From Tanypteryx hageni (taxonomy: Eukaryota; Arthropoda; Insecta; Odonata; Petaluridae), in assembly GCA_028673005.1 (NCBI GenBank), contig CM054116.1, positions 148,425,173 to 148,489,172 of the forward strand: DNA of 64,000 nucleotides, read 5' to 3'. A model generated the notes under the pieces. That model saw nothing but the letters and a program-made list of their open reading frames with translations. It did not search any database and was not told the DNA's origin. Positions within the stretch are counted from its first letter, which is position 1. Each line of letters begins with the position of its first letter. A program made the translations under genes and the position numbers. Shown here one piece after another: positions 55,137-64,000 of the stretch.

Positions 55137-55920
55137 TTATCGTCGGAGTCTTTTATAATTGACTTTCTCAATTTCGGTTTTGCGTTTTTTAACACGTGTA
55201 GCAGATGTTGATTTGACTTTAATCGTTTCATCATCTAATAAGTTTGAAGGATCATTAATGATTGAAATTGCATCACCTAACGAGTTTGATGGAGCGTAAA
55301 CGAATGTAGTTTCATTTGGAAATATACAAGTTCTGAACCTTAAGCGATCATACGTCTCCTGTGAAAGGTCGAGAACTAAATAATCATATGGTTTAGATGT
55401 AACTTCTTTATATACTCTCGTCAGTTCAGATGAATTTTCTGGGTATACCTGACTAGCTAAATGACTAAATTGAAGTTTATCACGAGGATTTCGAAAAGCT
55501 GCGATATATTTATCATTTAAAGAAATGTTTCGTGATTGAGGACTTTGATAAAAAACATTTTGAGTAATAAGTATAACTGATATATTAAAATGATGACAAC
55601 CTCTAGTGAATAATTCACTAACCTCTTTATTGTATGCATCATGCATTAAATCATCGATAATGTAGAGAGTGGGAATTTTTTTCGGATTATTAAAAGAAGG
55701 TACTTGATTTTGGAATTCAACACCTTGAATATTTGGTTCTCTTCCAGGACTACAACATCAAATAATGCGTCTTACATCTCCCTCCACCAATTTATTAAGA
55801 TTTTTCAAATATTTTTCTACGAAGGTTGTTCTCCCACAACAGCTAGGACCTGCGCATATGCATGTAAAAGGATGTTTCCATTTCAACATATTTTGGAAAA
55901 TTAATGATTGGGGTGATTGT
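55137..55920 (-). pseudogene. Polinton packaging ATPase (FtsK/HerA-like), one nonsense codon
   Basis: Read from 55920: KWKHPFTCICAGPSCCGRTTF is the Walker A region (GRT in place of the usual GKT), then NLNKLVEGDVRRII followed by a TGA at about 55755, then PGREPNIQG, Walker B KKIPTLYIIDDLM (55660), and the clean frame 55646-55137 with LFTRGCHHFNISVILITQN (sensor strand), IAAFRNPRDKLQF and a basic C-terminus ending KRRR-like. This is the A32-type genome-packaging ATPase of Polintons and related viruses. The stop codon and the Lys-to-Arg change in Walker A indicate loss of function. Confidence 0.8.
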
Positions 55921-56109
55921 GCATTAAATTTATTGTTTACGTTTCATGAGACTTTTTTCAATTATCGGGGAAATCGTTTGAATCCTTCTTTGAAATCTTT
56001 CTCTATCTCTAGCAAAAATCTCCCAATAACATTTTCTTGCTTCTCTACTAGCGAAATCTTATACTAATATACATCTAACCTTTACATTTTTTTCAAATCG
56101 ATCAATTCG
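55921..56109 (-). other. Short Polinton interval between ATPase and repeat protein
   Basis: A minus-strand frame with ENVIGRFLLEIEKDFKEGF suggests a former small gene or the end of the repeat protein gene. It is too short to classify. Confidence 0.3.
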
Positions 56110-56430
56110 CTCACCTACTCCCATGCTTGTTTACCGGTATATGTACTGAAGAATGTAATTGCAGGTTCTCTACCTGTTTTCTCATAAAAGTATTGACTAT
56201 TTAAAATCCAATAAATATATAACGAGTTTTCAAACTCTTTTATAAAGTTGTTGCTCAAGATCTGAAATCTAGAAACGAGACTCCAGTTTACTTTATCTTT
56301 AACCCAGACAAGCCTGAAACTTTTTTTTGAGCAAATTTATTTTAACGCTTTAAAATGTACTCAAAGGGGTCCTATGTGAACGGTTTCAACAATTTTTTTT
56401 AAATTCATAATTTAGTTTATGAAAAAATCG

Positions 56431-56448
56431 TGTCCTATATATAGGACA
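56431..56448. repeat. Perfect palindrome, left subterminal piggyBac
   Basis: TGTCCTATATATAGGACA, an 18-bp perfect palindrome followed by GTAGGCTTCATAC. A related motif, CCTACATGTAGAACAGTAGG, follows at about 56490. Likely transposase- or host-factor-binding subterminal repeats. Confidence 0.75.
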
Positions 56449-56678
56449 GTAGGCTTCATACAGGAACATAAGGATAAATAGTGGCATCCTACATGTAGAA
56501 CAGTAGGATAAGGTACAGAAGTACAACACATTTGCAAACCTACTGTTTATTTATCTTTATTTTAAACTTAGACATAGTTTAATATGATTAAGCTATTTAT
56601 AGTGACATATACTCTATTAAAAATATAATTAGAAGTATAATACACAAAATAAAAAAGAACGGTAACTGATAAAAATAC

Positions 56679-58510
56679 CTATTTCTTTGGGTGGTATGTT
56701 ACAAAACATTTGACATGCAAACCAACATCATATTTCCTGCAGCGCGTTGTGGTCTTTTGATGGCACTGTCGGCACCTTGTTTTACTGTCTTGTGGGATAA
56801 CCAAATGGTATAGCCTGTCATATGTGGAATCAATGTGTTCCAGTTGAGATGGTTTGCTGGGTCCTCTTTTTGTTTTACGCTTATTTGTCTCTAACAGTGC
56901 AGTAACAATTCGTCGCCTGAATGCCAAGTGATCCAATTTTCCACCATTTACTCTATGGAGGAGCCATGTATTCCGCTCTGCCATGTCAATACACTGCATT
57001 ATTACTGGGAAATACCATTTTTTCCCCCGTACGGCCTTGCGATACAAAGAAATGTTTTGATCGGCACCACCAACTACCCCCATGTGCTTATTGTACATGA
57101 CACCATTTGCGGCTGAGAAATTTGGATTTTATTTTTGTCTTTTCTGGAATATCTAGTAACATTTTGCACCGGATGCACAGATACAGCATTCGACGCCACA
57201 CTGACAACGCTTTTGTCATTCCACTTACAAATGATGACTTGCCTATCAGCTGTTTGGTAATCAAAAGAACCTCTTTGTTTTTTCTATATGGCAGCTGTAT
57301 CCTCTATGGGGCAGTTTGATGTCCTGTTGTCCCGAATGGTGGCAGTAGCTTTGATTTTTCGCTTACCTAGCTCAAGTAACAGTGGAAAACTGGTAAAGAT
57401 ATTATCAAAGAAGAAGTGATAAGCAGCATCTGAGAACTCAGTAGACCTCAAATCATCAGAGTACTGTAGTATGACACTTCCTCCCAGGCCATATTCTAGA
57501 TATTCCTCTTGGTGTTGAAGCCCCCTGGTATATTTCAAACCAAATGACAAACCCATTGTCTGTTGCACCAACCCAAACTTTGTATCCATATCTTATAGGT
57601 TTATTCCTTATAAATAGTTTGCACACATGTCGTCCGTAATAGGGCACCATGGCTTCATCATTGCAATGGTTTTCAACATGAGGAGCATAAAATTTGAACT
57701 TTTTATTCAGTAAACTTATCAAATGTCGAACTTTTGTGAATTTATCTTGTTTGTCCAGATTTTCAACATCATTTAGGTGCAAATGTCGAAATATGAAATC
57801 AAAACGATCTCGTGACATTGCAGACCTCACTAAAGTTTTCCCAATACATTCGCCGCCGAGCTGGACTGAGGTAACCACTTAAAAGTAGTATGCCAATAAA
57901 GCACTTCATTTCTTTTATAGTCACATCACCTAGCTTATTTTTACGTGCGATATACTTGTTGGTCTCAGAAACAAGCAGCCAAATCACATCATCATCAAAT
58001 ATTGAGCAAAACCAATCAAGAGGCGGTATACCATTTGAAGCTGCTTCAATATGTACCCATTCAGGCCAATTTGGTTGCAGGTCCTCGGATTTCCAAGTCA
58101 TACATGCCTTTTGCTTTTTCTTAGGTGGCTTCTTGTTGGCTTTTTTTGTTTGACGATGGCTAGAACCTGATGATCCCAGATCCATTTGCATGTGATTTTC
58201 CATTCCTCTTACCTCCGCTGGTACTCGAAGAATACTACCAGGAAGATTATTTATGTTTATATCTGCATCTTCTTCATCAGAGTCTTCATCACTGCGATCC
58301 CCAGTGGCATTATCCGGAGGAGAGATGAATATGTCTATATTTGGGAAAGGTATATCCGTTTCTTCATCCTTTAGAACGCTTAAGATTTCATCCAGAGTAA
58401 GTTCTTTTTCATCTCGAATGTGGCGCTTCCTACAAAAACCATATCCACAATTAAAGCTGCTCTCATTTACACACCCTTATTGCATGAATATGACAAAGAT
58501 ATACAATGCA
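56679..58510 (-). pseudogene. piggyBac transposase (PGBD2/3-like), frameshifted
   Basis: The acidic N-terminus (about 58400-58210, LDEILSVLKDEETDIPFPN then DRSDEDSDEED) runs into MENHMQMDLGSSGSSHRQTKK (58203). The core continues with CFIGILLLSGYLSPARRRMYW, SRDRFDFIFRHLHLND, NDEAMVPYYGRH (first Asp region), YHFFFDNIFTSFPLL (second Asp), and MGVVGGADQNISLYR, where the third Asp motif GGVD-x2-D is altered. The C-terminal zinc domain has CRQCHQKTTTRCRKYDVGLH and KCFVTYH. Frame changes near 57850, 57560 and 57110 break it. It is not the same family as the intact piggyBac at 35-39 kb. Confidence 0.85.
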
Positions 58511-58597
58511 TAGAATTACATATGTGAATTTTACTGAATGTTGATATGTATGTTGTCATGTAGTTGATGTGTATAGGTACTTCTTGGAATTATCCTA

Positions 58598-58617
58598 CCG
58601 TCCTATATATAGGACGG
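58598..58617. repeat. Perfect palindrome, right subterminal piggyBac
   Basis: CCGTCCTATATATAGGACGG, a 20-bp perfect palindrome matching the left one at its core. A further relaxed copy, GTCCTACAAGTAAGACAGTAGG, precedes the inner right terminal repeat at 58941. Confidence 0.75.
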
Positions 58618-58976
58618 TTGTGTTTATGCAGCCATAAAACGTAATTAATGAGTTATAATCTCAATTTTACATAACATTATATTGTATTCGGGTATAAAGA
58701 GTGTGTAAATGCAATTACTTAGCTGTATGTTATCTAAAAAGTAAAGAATACTTACAAAGAGTTTGCCATGGTTGGTAAGAAGTCACAACCTCGAATCAGA
58801 AAGGCTATTCAGTTCACCATATCAAAGCCTAGAACAAAGAAACTGCCACGTAACATAAAACTCACTCCTACAAGAATAGTAATTACTATGAAATTTAGTG
58901 GAGAGTAACGGAACTGGCTCCACTCAGCAAAATGACTGCCGTCCTACAAGTAAGACAGTAGGCTTATCTGGGTTAA

Positions 58977-60226
58977 GGAGATATTTAATACTATATTTGT
59001 AATAAAATCAATAGATGGTCAGCAAGTTGTGCAGTAAGGTGGGCGTTAAAACAATTCCCGCGATTTCATCTATAAAGTGAAAATCTCGAAAACTCGTAAG
59101 GATTACAGGAAGGTCATTGAAACAAATGAGCAGCGTTAAGCGCGGATTTCCAGGCATTTACTTTCTTGTTCGGATTCGATTGCTCTTCCAAACGAAAGTA
59201 AATCTTATTGCGCCGTTTTTTCACAAAGCAATTGTGGAATGCAAATAAAATATAGGCTGAGATTATTTCCGGGGATCACATTCTACTCTAAAGCAGAATC
59301 CTGAAAATTTTCGACAATCATTGCGCCTGCGTTTCTTCGGCGTGAAGCACTTCTTTTTCTAAAATAAATCTTCCACTCTCAACGCTCGCTGAGTCACGAA
59401 AACAATTCTTTTATTTTCTTACGGTCAGTCCCTTCCAAACTCAACTCCTTCTGAATCACTTGTTCATCACCTTTTGGGGGCAAAACAATCCGCTGTTTTC
59501 GATCGGGGCAAACGCGGTGAATGGGGAAACCCGGGTATATAACGACGCAACTGCGTGTTTCAACGACGCCTAACAGAATTTTAAGTATAGTATGATCGTT
59601 TAGGGGTGGCGGTGCGCAGAAGGCACTCTCACGGAAGGACGAGTCTATCCTTGAGGCGGGACCGCCTATAGGGGAAGCCATGTTTAACTCTGCGCTACTT
59701 ATTCTCGGAACTCTTACTCCCAACCCAATATGTGCTACTGTGCATGGCTATGACGTCGACTTTCCCTTCAAAGCTTCTCCTCCCAAGTCTTTCCCTTCCC
59801 CTCTCACGCGTCGCCGACGGCCACCACTGAACAAACGAGCAATATTAATATCTAAACGACGCAACTTCGAAACAGCTCAAATCGAGTCGACGCAAATCGG
59901 GGCCTTTGGCGTATAGAGAGACGAAGAAAGAAGCAGTAACATTTGGAAAGGGGGCTATTACAGAAAACGCCCGAGAAAAAGTCGGAACTTCTAGCTGTAA
60001 TACGGGTAAATTTAAGATCAAAACAATATTTCGACCATGTATAGAAGATAAAAATAATAGGCCGCATACCCAAGAGAAATTACGCATGTGGTAGTTCATC
60101 AATCTAGACGTGAATATATATGTAGGATCATAATTCCGTCGAGAACGGTAGCCACGGAAAGCGAATCCGCATTGAATCGCTAATTGTGTGATTCGGAATT
60201 GTGTTAGGACAGTAGGCTTATCTGGG
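58977..60226. other. DNA carried within the composite piggyBac
   Basis: Not piggyBac-like. It contains a CpG-rich zone (about 59380-59900) reminiscent of a promoter or first exon. A minus-strand open frame at 59723-59394 includes MASPIGGPASRIDSSFRES but matches nothing I know. It ends with a duplicate of the piggyBac right terminal region (about 60200-60226). Confidence 0.5.
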
Positions 60227-60237
60227 TTAAATTCCCT

Positions 60238-60455
60238 TGAGAGCGTGCTACCGTGATTTCCTTCACTGTTCGCTCCCTCTAAAGTCTTTGGCCACGATGA
60301 TGGTTACTTGGTAACCGAAATACGTATCGCCATTTTTATCCGGCCTTTCTTATTTTTATCCGGGGTATTCAGTTATACTATTATTGACTGGCATCGAAGA
60401 TTATTCCGCAATTAAATTCTTACCAGCCAGTGTTAGCTCAAATTCTTATTGTTCA
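60238..60455. mobile_element. Short Penelope-type terminal insertion with 12-bp TSD
   Basis: Flanked by TTTAAATTCCCT: the right copy is at 60456-60467; the left copy runs across the later piggyBac TTAA into 60237. The 218-bp insert contains the hammerhead-like motif GATGATGGTTACTTGGTAACC followed by GAAATACGTATC, similar to 13400-13444. No coding sequence. Confidence 0.6.
60289..60332 (+). ncRNA. Hammerhead-ribozyme-like fold 2
   Basis: TGGC (60289-92) can pair with GCCA (60329-32) as stem I. GATGA (60296-300) is part of the CTGATGA core, but with C where U is expected. Stem II GGTTAC-TTG-GTAACC is perfect. GAAA (60317-20) is intact, and ATACGTAT is a palindromic stem III. Core deviations make self-cleavage doubtful. 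Confidence 0.4.
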
Positions 60456-60838
60456 TTTAAATTCCCTGATAAATTCTTCGGATAGTATTTGACACATAGA
60501 TATCCAGTACCAATTAACAGAATTTTGAAATTCTCTAATGAAACCTTCAGTAAGTCTCTGATGCTGGGATATAGATTCCCAGTTTACTTTATCTTTATGC
60601 TTTCTGATAACTGTTGATACTTTGAAACTATATCCCAATTAACATTGTCTATATGTTCCTCAATGAAACCTTCTGATAAAAGTTGATATCGAAATATAAT
60701 ATCCCAATCAAATTTTTCTTTACATAATTCTGCAGCCTGATCAATTATAGAGGGTTGGGAGTTTCTGAAATTGATATGCAATTTTACAGTTTATTATTTC
60801 TAAAAATCTCCAAAGAAAATTAAAACTTACCGTCTCAT

Positions 60839-61338
60839 GTCCACAAATTTTTCTCCAGTTCACATTAAGTCCAAAATCGTATTCCAATTAAGGGATGCTG
60901 TTAATAAAATCTAAAAAATCAATGTAAGCAATATCATTAATATCTGATGCTACGTCTATCAAAGTTTCTTTTGTTAGGTATTCAGAAAAAGTGACATAAT
61001 AATTAGGTAAATTATCTCGAATATAATTAAGATTTTTTCCCATGGGGAGCAAGACAGCTAGATATTTTTCTATAACCGGTGTTCTCTTTTGAAACAGAAA
61101 GTAAAGTGATTAAAATCTTAAAATGGGGGAGCTTTATAAAAGTTTTAAATCAGATAAACCACTTCCGAAAGTGATAACTAAATTCAAATCGAGTGATTAC
61201 TCTTTGTCATGAGTCATTAAGTTTGAATGGGTTTCTACAAAAGGGCGAGATGCCGGAAATCTCATTTTTTACAAAAAAACAGGGACCAAGCAAGGAAGAT
61301 TAATTGTAAACGTTGTTTTATTCTCGTTTTTTTATAAT
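60839..61338 (-). other. Polinton interval between polymerase and repeat protein
   Basis: A minus-strand frame near 61034-60875 reads MGKNLNYIRDNLPNYYVTF and later DINDIAYIDFLDFINSI. It may be the start of another repeat-protein-like gene; it stops at about 60890. 61050-61330 holds nothing supported. Confidence 0.35.
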
Positions 61339-63988
61339 TCAGGAAAGATCCATTTCACATTCTTCTTCTAAATTTTGAATTTTATAATATCCCCAAGCAA
61401 GGGTGTTTACCCCATCATCACAAACGAACCGTTTATCATCAGAAGCACACAGAGCAATTTTATTCATCTCATTCATGCTTTTCAGATCTTATCACGTACA
61501 TGTTCCTAAAGGTGGTGGAGTTCTCGCGCAAACAGGTCTCGTAATCTTCAAAAGTCAGTGATTTTTCACTCACTGATTTTGCGATACCTTTTGCACGTTT
61601 ACCAACACCTTTTTCCTGTACGCGGTAGGAATAAAGTTTACTCCGCAGCCCGACAAAGTGTGTCATAATGTTTCCACCGCATTCGTCTTTCATTTTCCCA
61701 ACGACTTTTTTGTTAGCATCAAAAAAGCATTGGTGGTCTCGGGGATAGTTAGATGTATCGAAACAGTCTGTCAACATGTCTCCATAAAAATCGTGTCTTT
61801 ATTTCGTAAATAAATGAGTCCGTGTCCATATAGCGCAATGATATCTAGGCTCGTTCTTTCCGAGGACAATACGAGATCACAATAGAAAATTTCAACCTGC
61901 GATAGACAATCTTTAGGTAGGTTATGGTGCATTTCACCCCCTGCCACCCACCAATTAGGTGAATTGCAGGGTAACATGTAGATGTAGAATGATATGCGGT
62001 CACCGAACTTCGACATCATCTTCCTATAATGAAAATCGTACATTAAAGTTTTACTGACATCTAAAACTGTCTGCCCAATGTAAATGGGCTTATCCATTTT
62101 GATGGTAGACTTCTTCAAATGAACAGCTACCAAATTTTCATTGATGATTGTTCGGTCGAGGAATGTGGATTTGGAAATTAGTTTATTCAAGCGTTTTTCG
62201 CAAGATACCAACTTCAAATTCGTCCTCTTCCGAACATTTTCCATCGTTTTTCCGAAAACTGCATTGTTCATCAATGTAAAGAAATCTTTTTCGAAGTCGT
62301 TTTCTGAAAATTTTCTCATGCCTGAATTCAATTTAATGTAGGTTTTCATCCGCGGATACTGGTCGAATTTGATGATCCTAAACAATCTGAAGTCTCAGTC
62401 CGAGGGAAAGGACCTGTTTCAAATTTCTGTAGTGAATTACATATTTTTCTTTATTATCTAAAGTAGTCAGAAGTTTTTGTGCTTGCCACCTGGAGGAATT
62501 TTTTTTTCAGGGCATACGGTAAGTCGCTATGGTTATCGTGGAGGTGGGCTACGATAAATCGACTTCCAAAGGATAGTCATCTGGAACAGCCATCACGACT
62601 AAATTTCGAATTTCGTTTGTGGAAAGCCATCGAAAACCACCTTCAGGAAGGGGTTGAGAAAGTGCCCAACCATAAAGGTTATTTACATCCAAATAAACAA
62701 TATAGCGAGGCTGAGAATTTTGATCAAAAGTTCCCATATACTTATTGTTCGCCACGCTATAGATTGCATAAATAATGAGCTGCCCCCCTGAATTTACCCG
62801 AAATATGTTCGTGATTTCTCACAAGATCATCATCCAATTCCTCCCCACATATGTGACAAGTGGTTGACGATTTGAATGCATTCTTCTCATCAAGTGTCAT
62901 CACAGTCATAGGAATTACATTTTTGTATGAATTCCTCACTAGCTCAGCAACTTCTTTCATGTTTCTCACGAAAACCTCTGATGAATCACGTCCACGATAT
63001 AAAATAGGTTCGAAAATTTCACCAAAAGACGTAACAAGAACGAAACAAAAAGACATCACCTCATGTTTCTGTTTAAAGTTGGAAAAAGAGCGATCATTAA
63101 GAGGATCTCAAGATTGAATTTTGGGGAGGATGCATCCGAAATCTGCATAAACTACAAAAGGAACTTGAATATAATATTTGAAATTTTTAAATTTCAACCA
63201 CCTATCATCATCTGTTGGGAGGATTATTTTTGCGGGTGCATCGATGGAGCAGCCCTTTTGGTGTTCCTCGAACCTCTCCTCTTCCCGAAAATGAGTAAAA
63301 CAACGTTTACAAATAAAAAGCCTATGTCCATGTTTATTAATCTGACTCCCAACTAACCTATTAACATTTTTAATACAGCAAAAATGGTCGTTGTCTCCAT
63401 TTCTAAGGTATAAAAGATCTCGGTGGTCATCAAGTTCTTTATCCACTACCTTTATGGTGTAAAAGTTTTCATCATTATCTAAACCAAAAACATTTATCGA
63501 AATATTATTACGTTTTTCAAACGTTCGGATTGCATCAATTTTAACCGGATGCGTAATACAATCCCAATCATATCCTGTTAAAAATTCCTCAGAACAATAA
63601 CTAGAAATTCGTTCTGGGTGATTTGAGATATTTTTGCTCCAAATAGCATATTTAAAGCAATATTTCTCCGATTTTTTCACATTAATTACACATTTTTTAT
63701 TACTAATTTATTTTGGTAATTTAATAAATTTTGACCCCCTCAAAGGTGTGTATCGCTTTAATCTCAATTCCAAACATATAACACTTTACTTAATGGCCAT
63801 CCAGAACCTTCTTCTCGCTGCTCACTTTTCTCTTTTAATAATTTCGAAAAAAGTTGATTGATAATATTATGCAGTGAATGGGAAAGTAAAAGCGCAACAT
63901 TTTTTGTTTTAAAGGATCTCTCCATAACATTACATTCGCCATTATTTCTTTTCCCAAATTCAAATTTAAGAACTACGTTAATTTTCAA
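61339..63988 (-). pseudogene. Polinton protein-primed DNA polymerase B, broken
   Basis: Fragments from the right: N-terminal region 63988-63764 (ERSFKTKNVALLL, EEGSGWPLSKV), continuing beyond the window; exonuclease-domain region 63680-63108 with a Cys/His finger (FICKRCFTHFREEERFEEHQ) and FVVYADFGCIL, where the exonuclease DFE motif has Gly for Glu; 63059-62757 with a treble-clef-like CHICGEELDDDLVRNHEHIS; 62755-62549 with motif A YLDVNNLYGWALSQP; 62385-61771 with motif B ENVRKRTNLKLV; and the motif C zone, where YGDTDS is not intact (LYGHGLIYL). Downstream are 61777-61469 and the C-terminus to the stop at 61339. Frame breaks occur between pieces. The enzyme would replicate the element's DNA from a protein primer. 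Confidence 0.85.
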
Positions 63989-64000
63989 AGGTGAAATTTC

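Larger units (their letters stand above)
56303..60226 (-). mobile_element. Composite piggyBac insertion in the Polinton
   Basis: TTAA (56299-56302) and TTAA (60227-60230) flank a unit whose left end is CCCAGACAAGCCTGA and whose right end is the inverse, TAGGCTTATCTGGG. A second right end with its own TTAA lies inside at 58950-58976. The inner unit 56303-58972 is a usual 2.7-kb piggyBac. 58977-60226 is about 1.25 kb of other DNA followed by another copy of the right end. Because the Polinton frame is continuous across 56302/60227, the whole 3.9 kb behaves as a single insertion. Confidence 0.8.
56110..60838 (-). pseudogene. Polinton-borne short-repeat protein (W-x2-I-Q-LSE-FI repeats), split by insertions
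   Basis: Minus-strand pieces 60764-60455 and 56302-56110 share a repeat of about 23 residues built on W-x2-I-x3-Q-x-LS-x2-FI-x-EF, then D/N and VNW. At least five units are visible, for example KHKDKVNWESISQHQRLTEG and FQNSVNWYWISMCQILSEEF. The piece right of the insertions ends in EEFIREFK and the left piece begins with KDKVNW, so the frame is continuous once a 12-bp-TSD insertion (60238-60455) and a TTAA-flanked piggyBac (56303-60226) are discounted. A possible start is a tiny exon at 60838-60831 with donor GTAAGT and a 66-bp intron to 60764; this is weak. Similar repeats are, as I recall, found in giant-virus and metagenome proteins. Function unknown. Confidence 0.55.
51134..64000 (-). mobile_element. 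Polinton/Maverick (adintovirus-like) element, decayed, right-truncated by window
   Basis: Minus-strand gene order: protein-primed DNA polymerase B (beyond 63988 to 61339), repeat protein (60838 to about 56110), packaging ATPase (55920-55137), small hydrophobic protein (55085-54716), penton-like protein (52530-51802), basic minor virion protein (51776-51331), and the N-terminus of major capsid protein (51331-51134, cut by a LINE tail). Integrase, protease and terminal repeats are not in the window. Internal insertions: Jockey LINE, Penelope fragments, composite piggyBac. Polintons are integrated virus-like elements; this copy is defective in several genes. Confidence 0.85.

Noticed and set aside
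59394..59723. Coding gene in the piggyBac-carried segment
   Set aside because: No recognised domain; the CpG-rich composition alone can keep this frame open.

Overview
This window looks like AT-rich, repeat-dense arthropod (probably insect) nuclear DNA. The evidence is the mixture of families: RTE/CFDP2-like, Jockey and PHD-finger LINEs, Gypsy, Penelope-like elements, hAT, piggyBac, Merlin, Tc1/mariner and a Polinton/Maverick, plus spliced open frames and tRNA-derived SINE sequence. No bacterial operon, rRNA, CRISPR array or convincing complete host gene was seen. The species cannot be fixed from the sequence. Nearly every recognisable coding region belongs to a mobile element, and most are broken.

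Layout. 0.2-3.1 kb: minus-strand RTE-type LINE split by a 421-bp foldback element with a tRNA-like sequence in each arm. 3.4-6.3 kb: 5' half of a Gypsy LTR element (LTR, tRNA-Pro-type PBS, tandem-repeat leader, gag-protease, RT). 7.4-9.8 kb: Penelope-like element (RT, GIY-YIG) followed by an orphan piggyBac tail. 9.9-10.2 kb: unrecognised candidate membrane-protein exon. 10.7-13.4 kb: hAT-type MITEs, a SINE and a hammerhead-like motif. 14.0-21.6 kb: a second RTE copy sitting inside a MITE and itself split by a hAT (14708-18996, 8-bp TSD) and a GGATATCC-rich MITE. 22.0-28.7 kb: long Tc1/mariner relative with TA-flanked inverted ends, split by a KIAA1586-like hAT. 28.9-32.8 kb: another hAT and a MITE, both with TSDs. 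35.4-39.2 kb: a piggyBac with TTAA flanks, perfect 14-bp ends and an apparently intact three-exon transposase. 39.6 kb: a possible host first exon. 40.3-44.9 kb: hAT shell (perfect 8-bp TSD) filled by a nearly full-length PHD-finger LINE. 46.6-47.4 kb: Merlin transposase. 47.4-50 kb: ZBED5-like hAT. 50-51.1 kb: 3' half of a LINE.

51.1-64 kb: a minus-strand Polinton/Maverick (virus-like DNA element) running off the right edge. It carries DNA polymerase B, a repeat protein, an FtsK/HerA-type packaging ATPase, a small hydrophobic protein, a penton-like protein, an Arg/Lys-rich minor virion protein and the N-terminus of the major capsid protein. It is decayed by stops and frameshifts, and by insertions of a Jockey LINE, two Penelope-like fragments and a composite piggyBac that carries about 1.25 kb of unrelated DNA between two copies of its right end.

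The most interesting items are the composite piggyBac, the W/Q/LSE-FI repeat protein of the Polinton, the intact three-exon piggyBac, the tRNA-armed foldback element, the hammerhead-like folds and the long-spaced DDE transposase. Insertion order can often be read directly from target-site duplications and reading frames that continue across the junctions.
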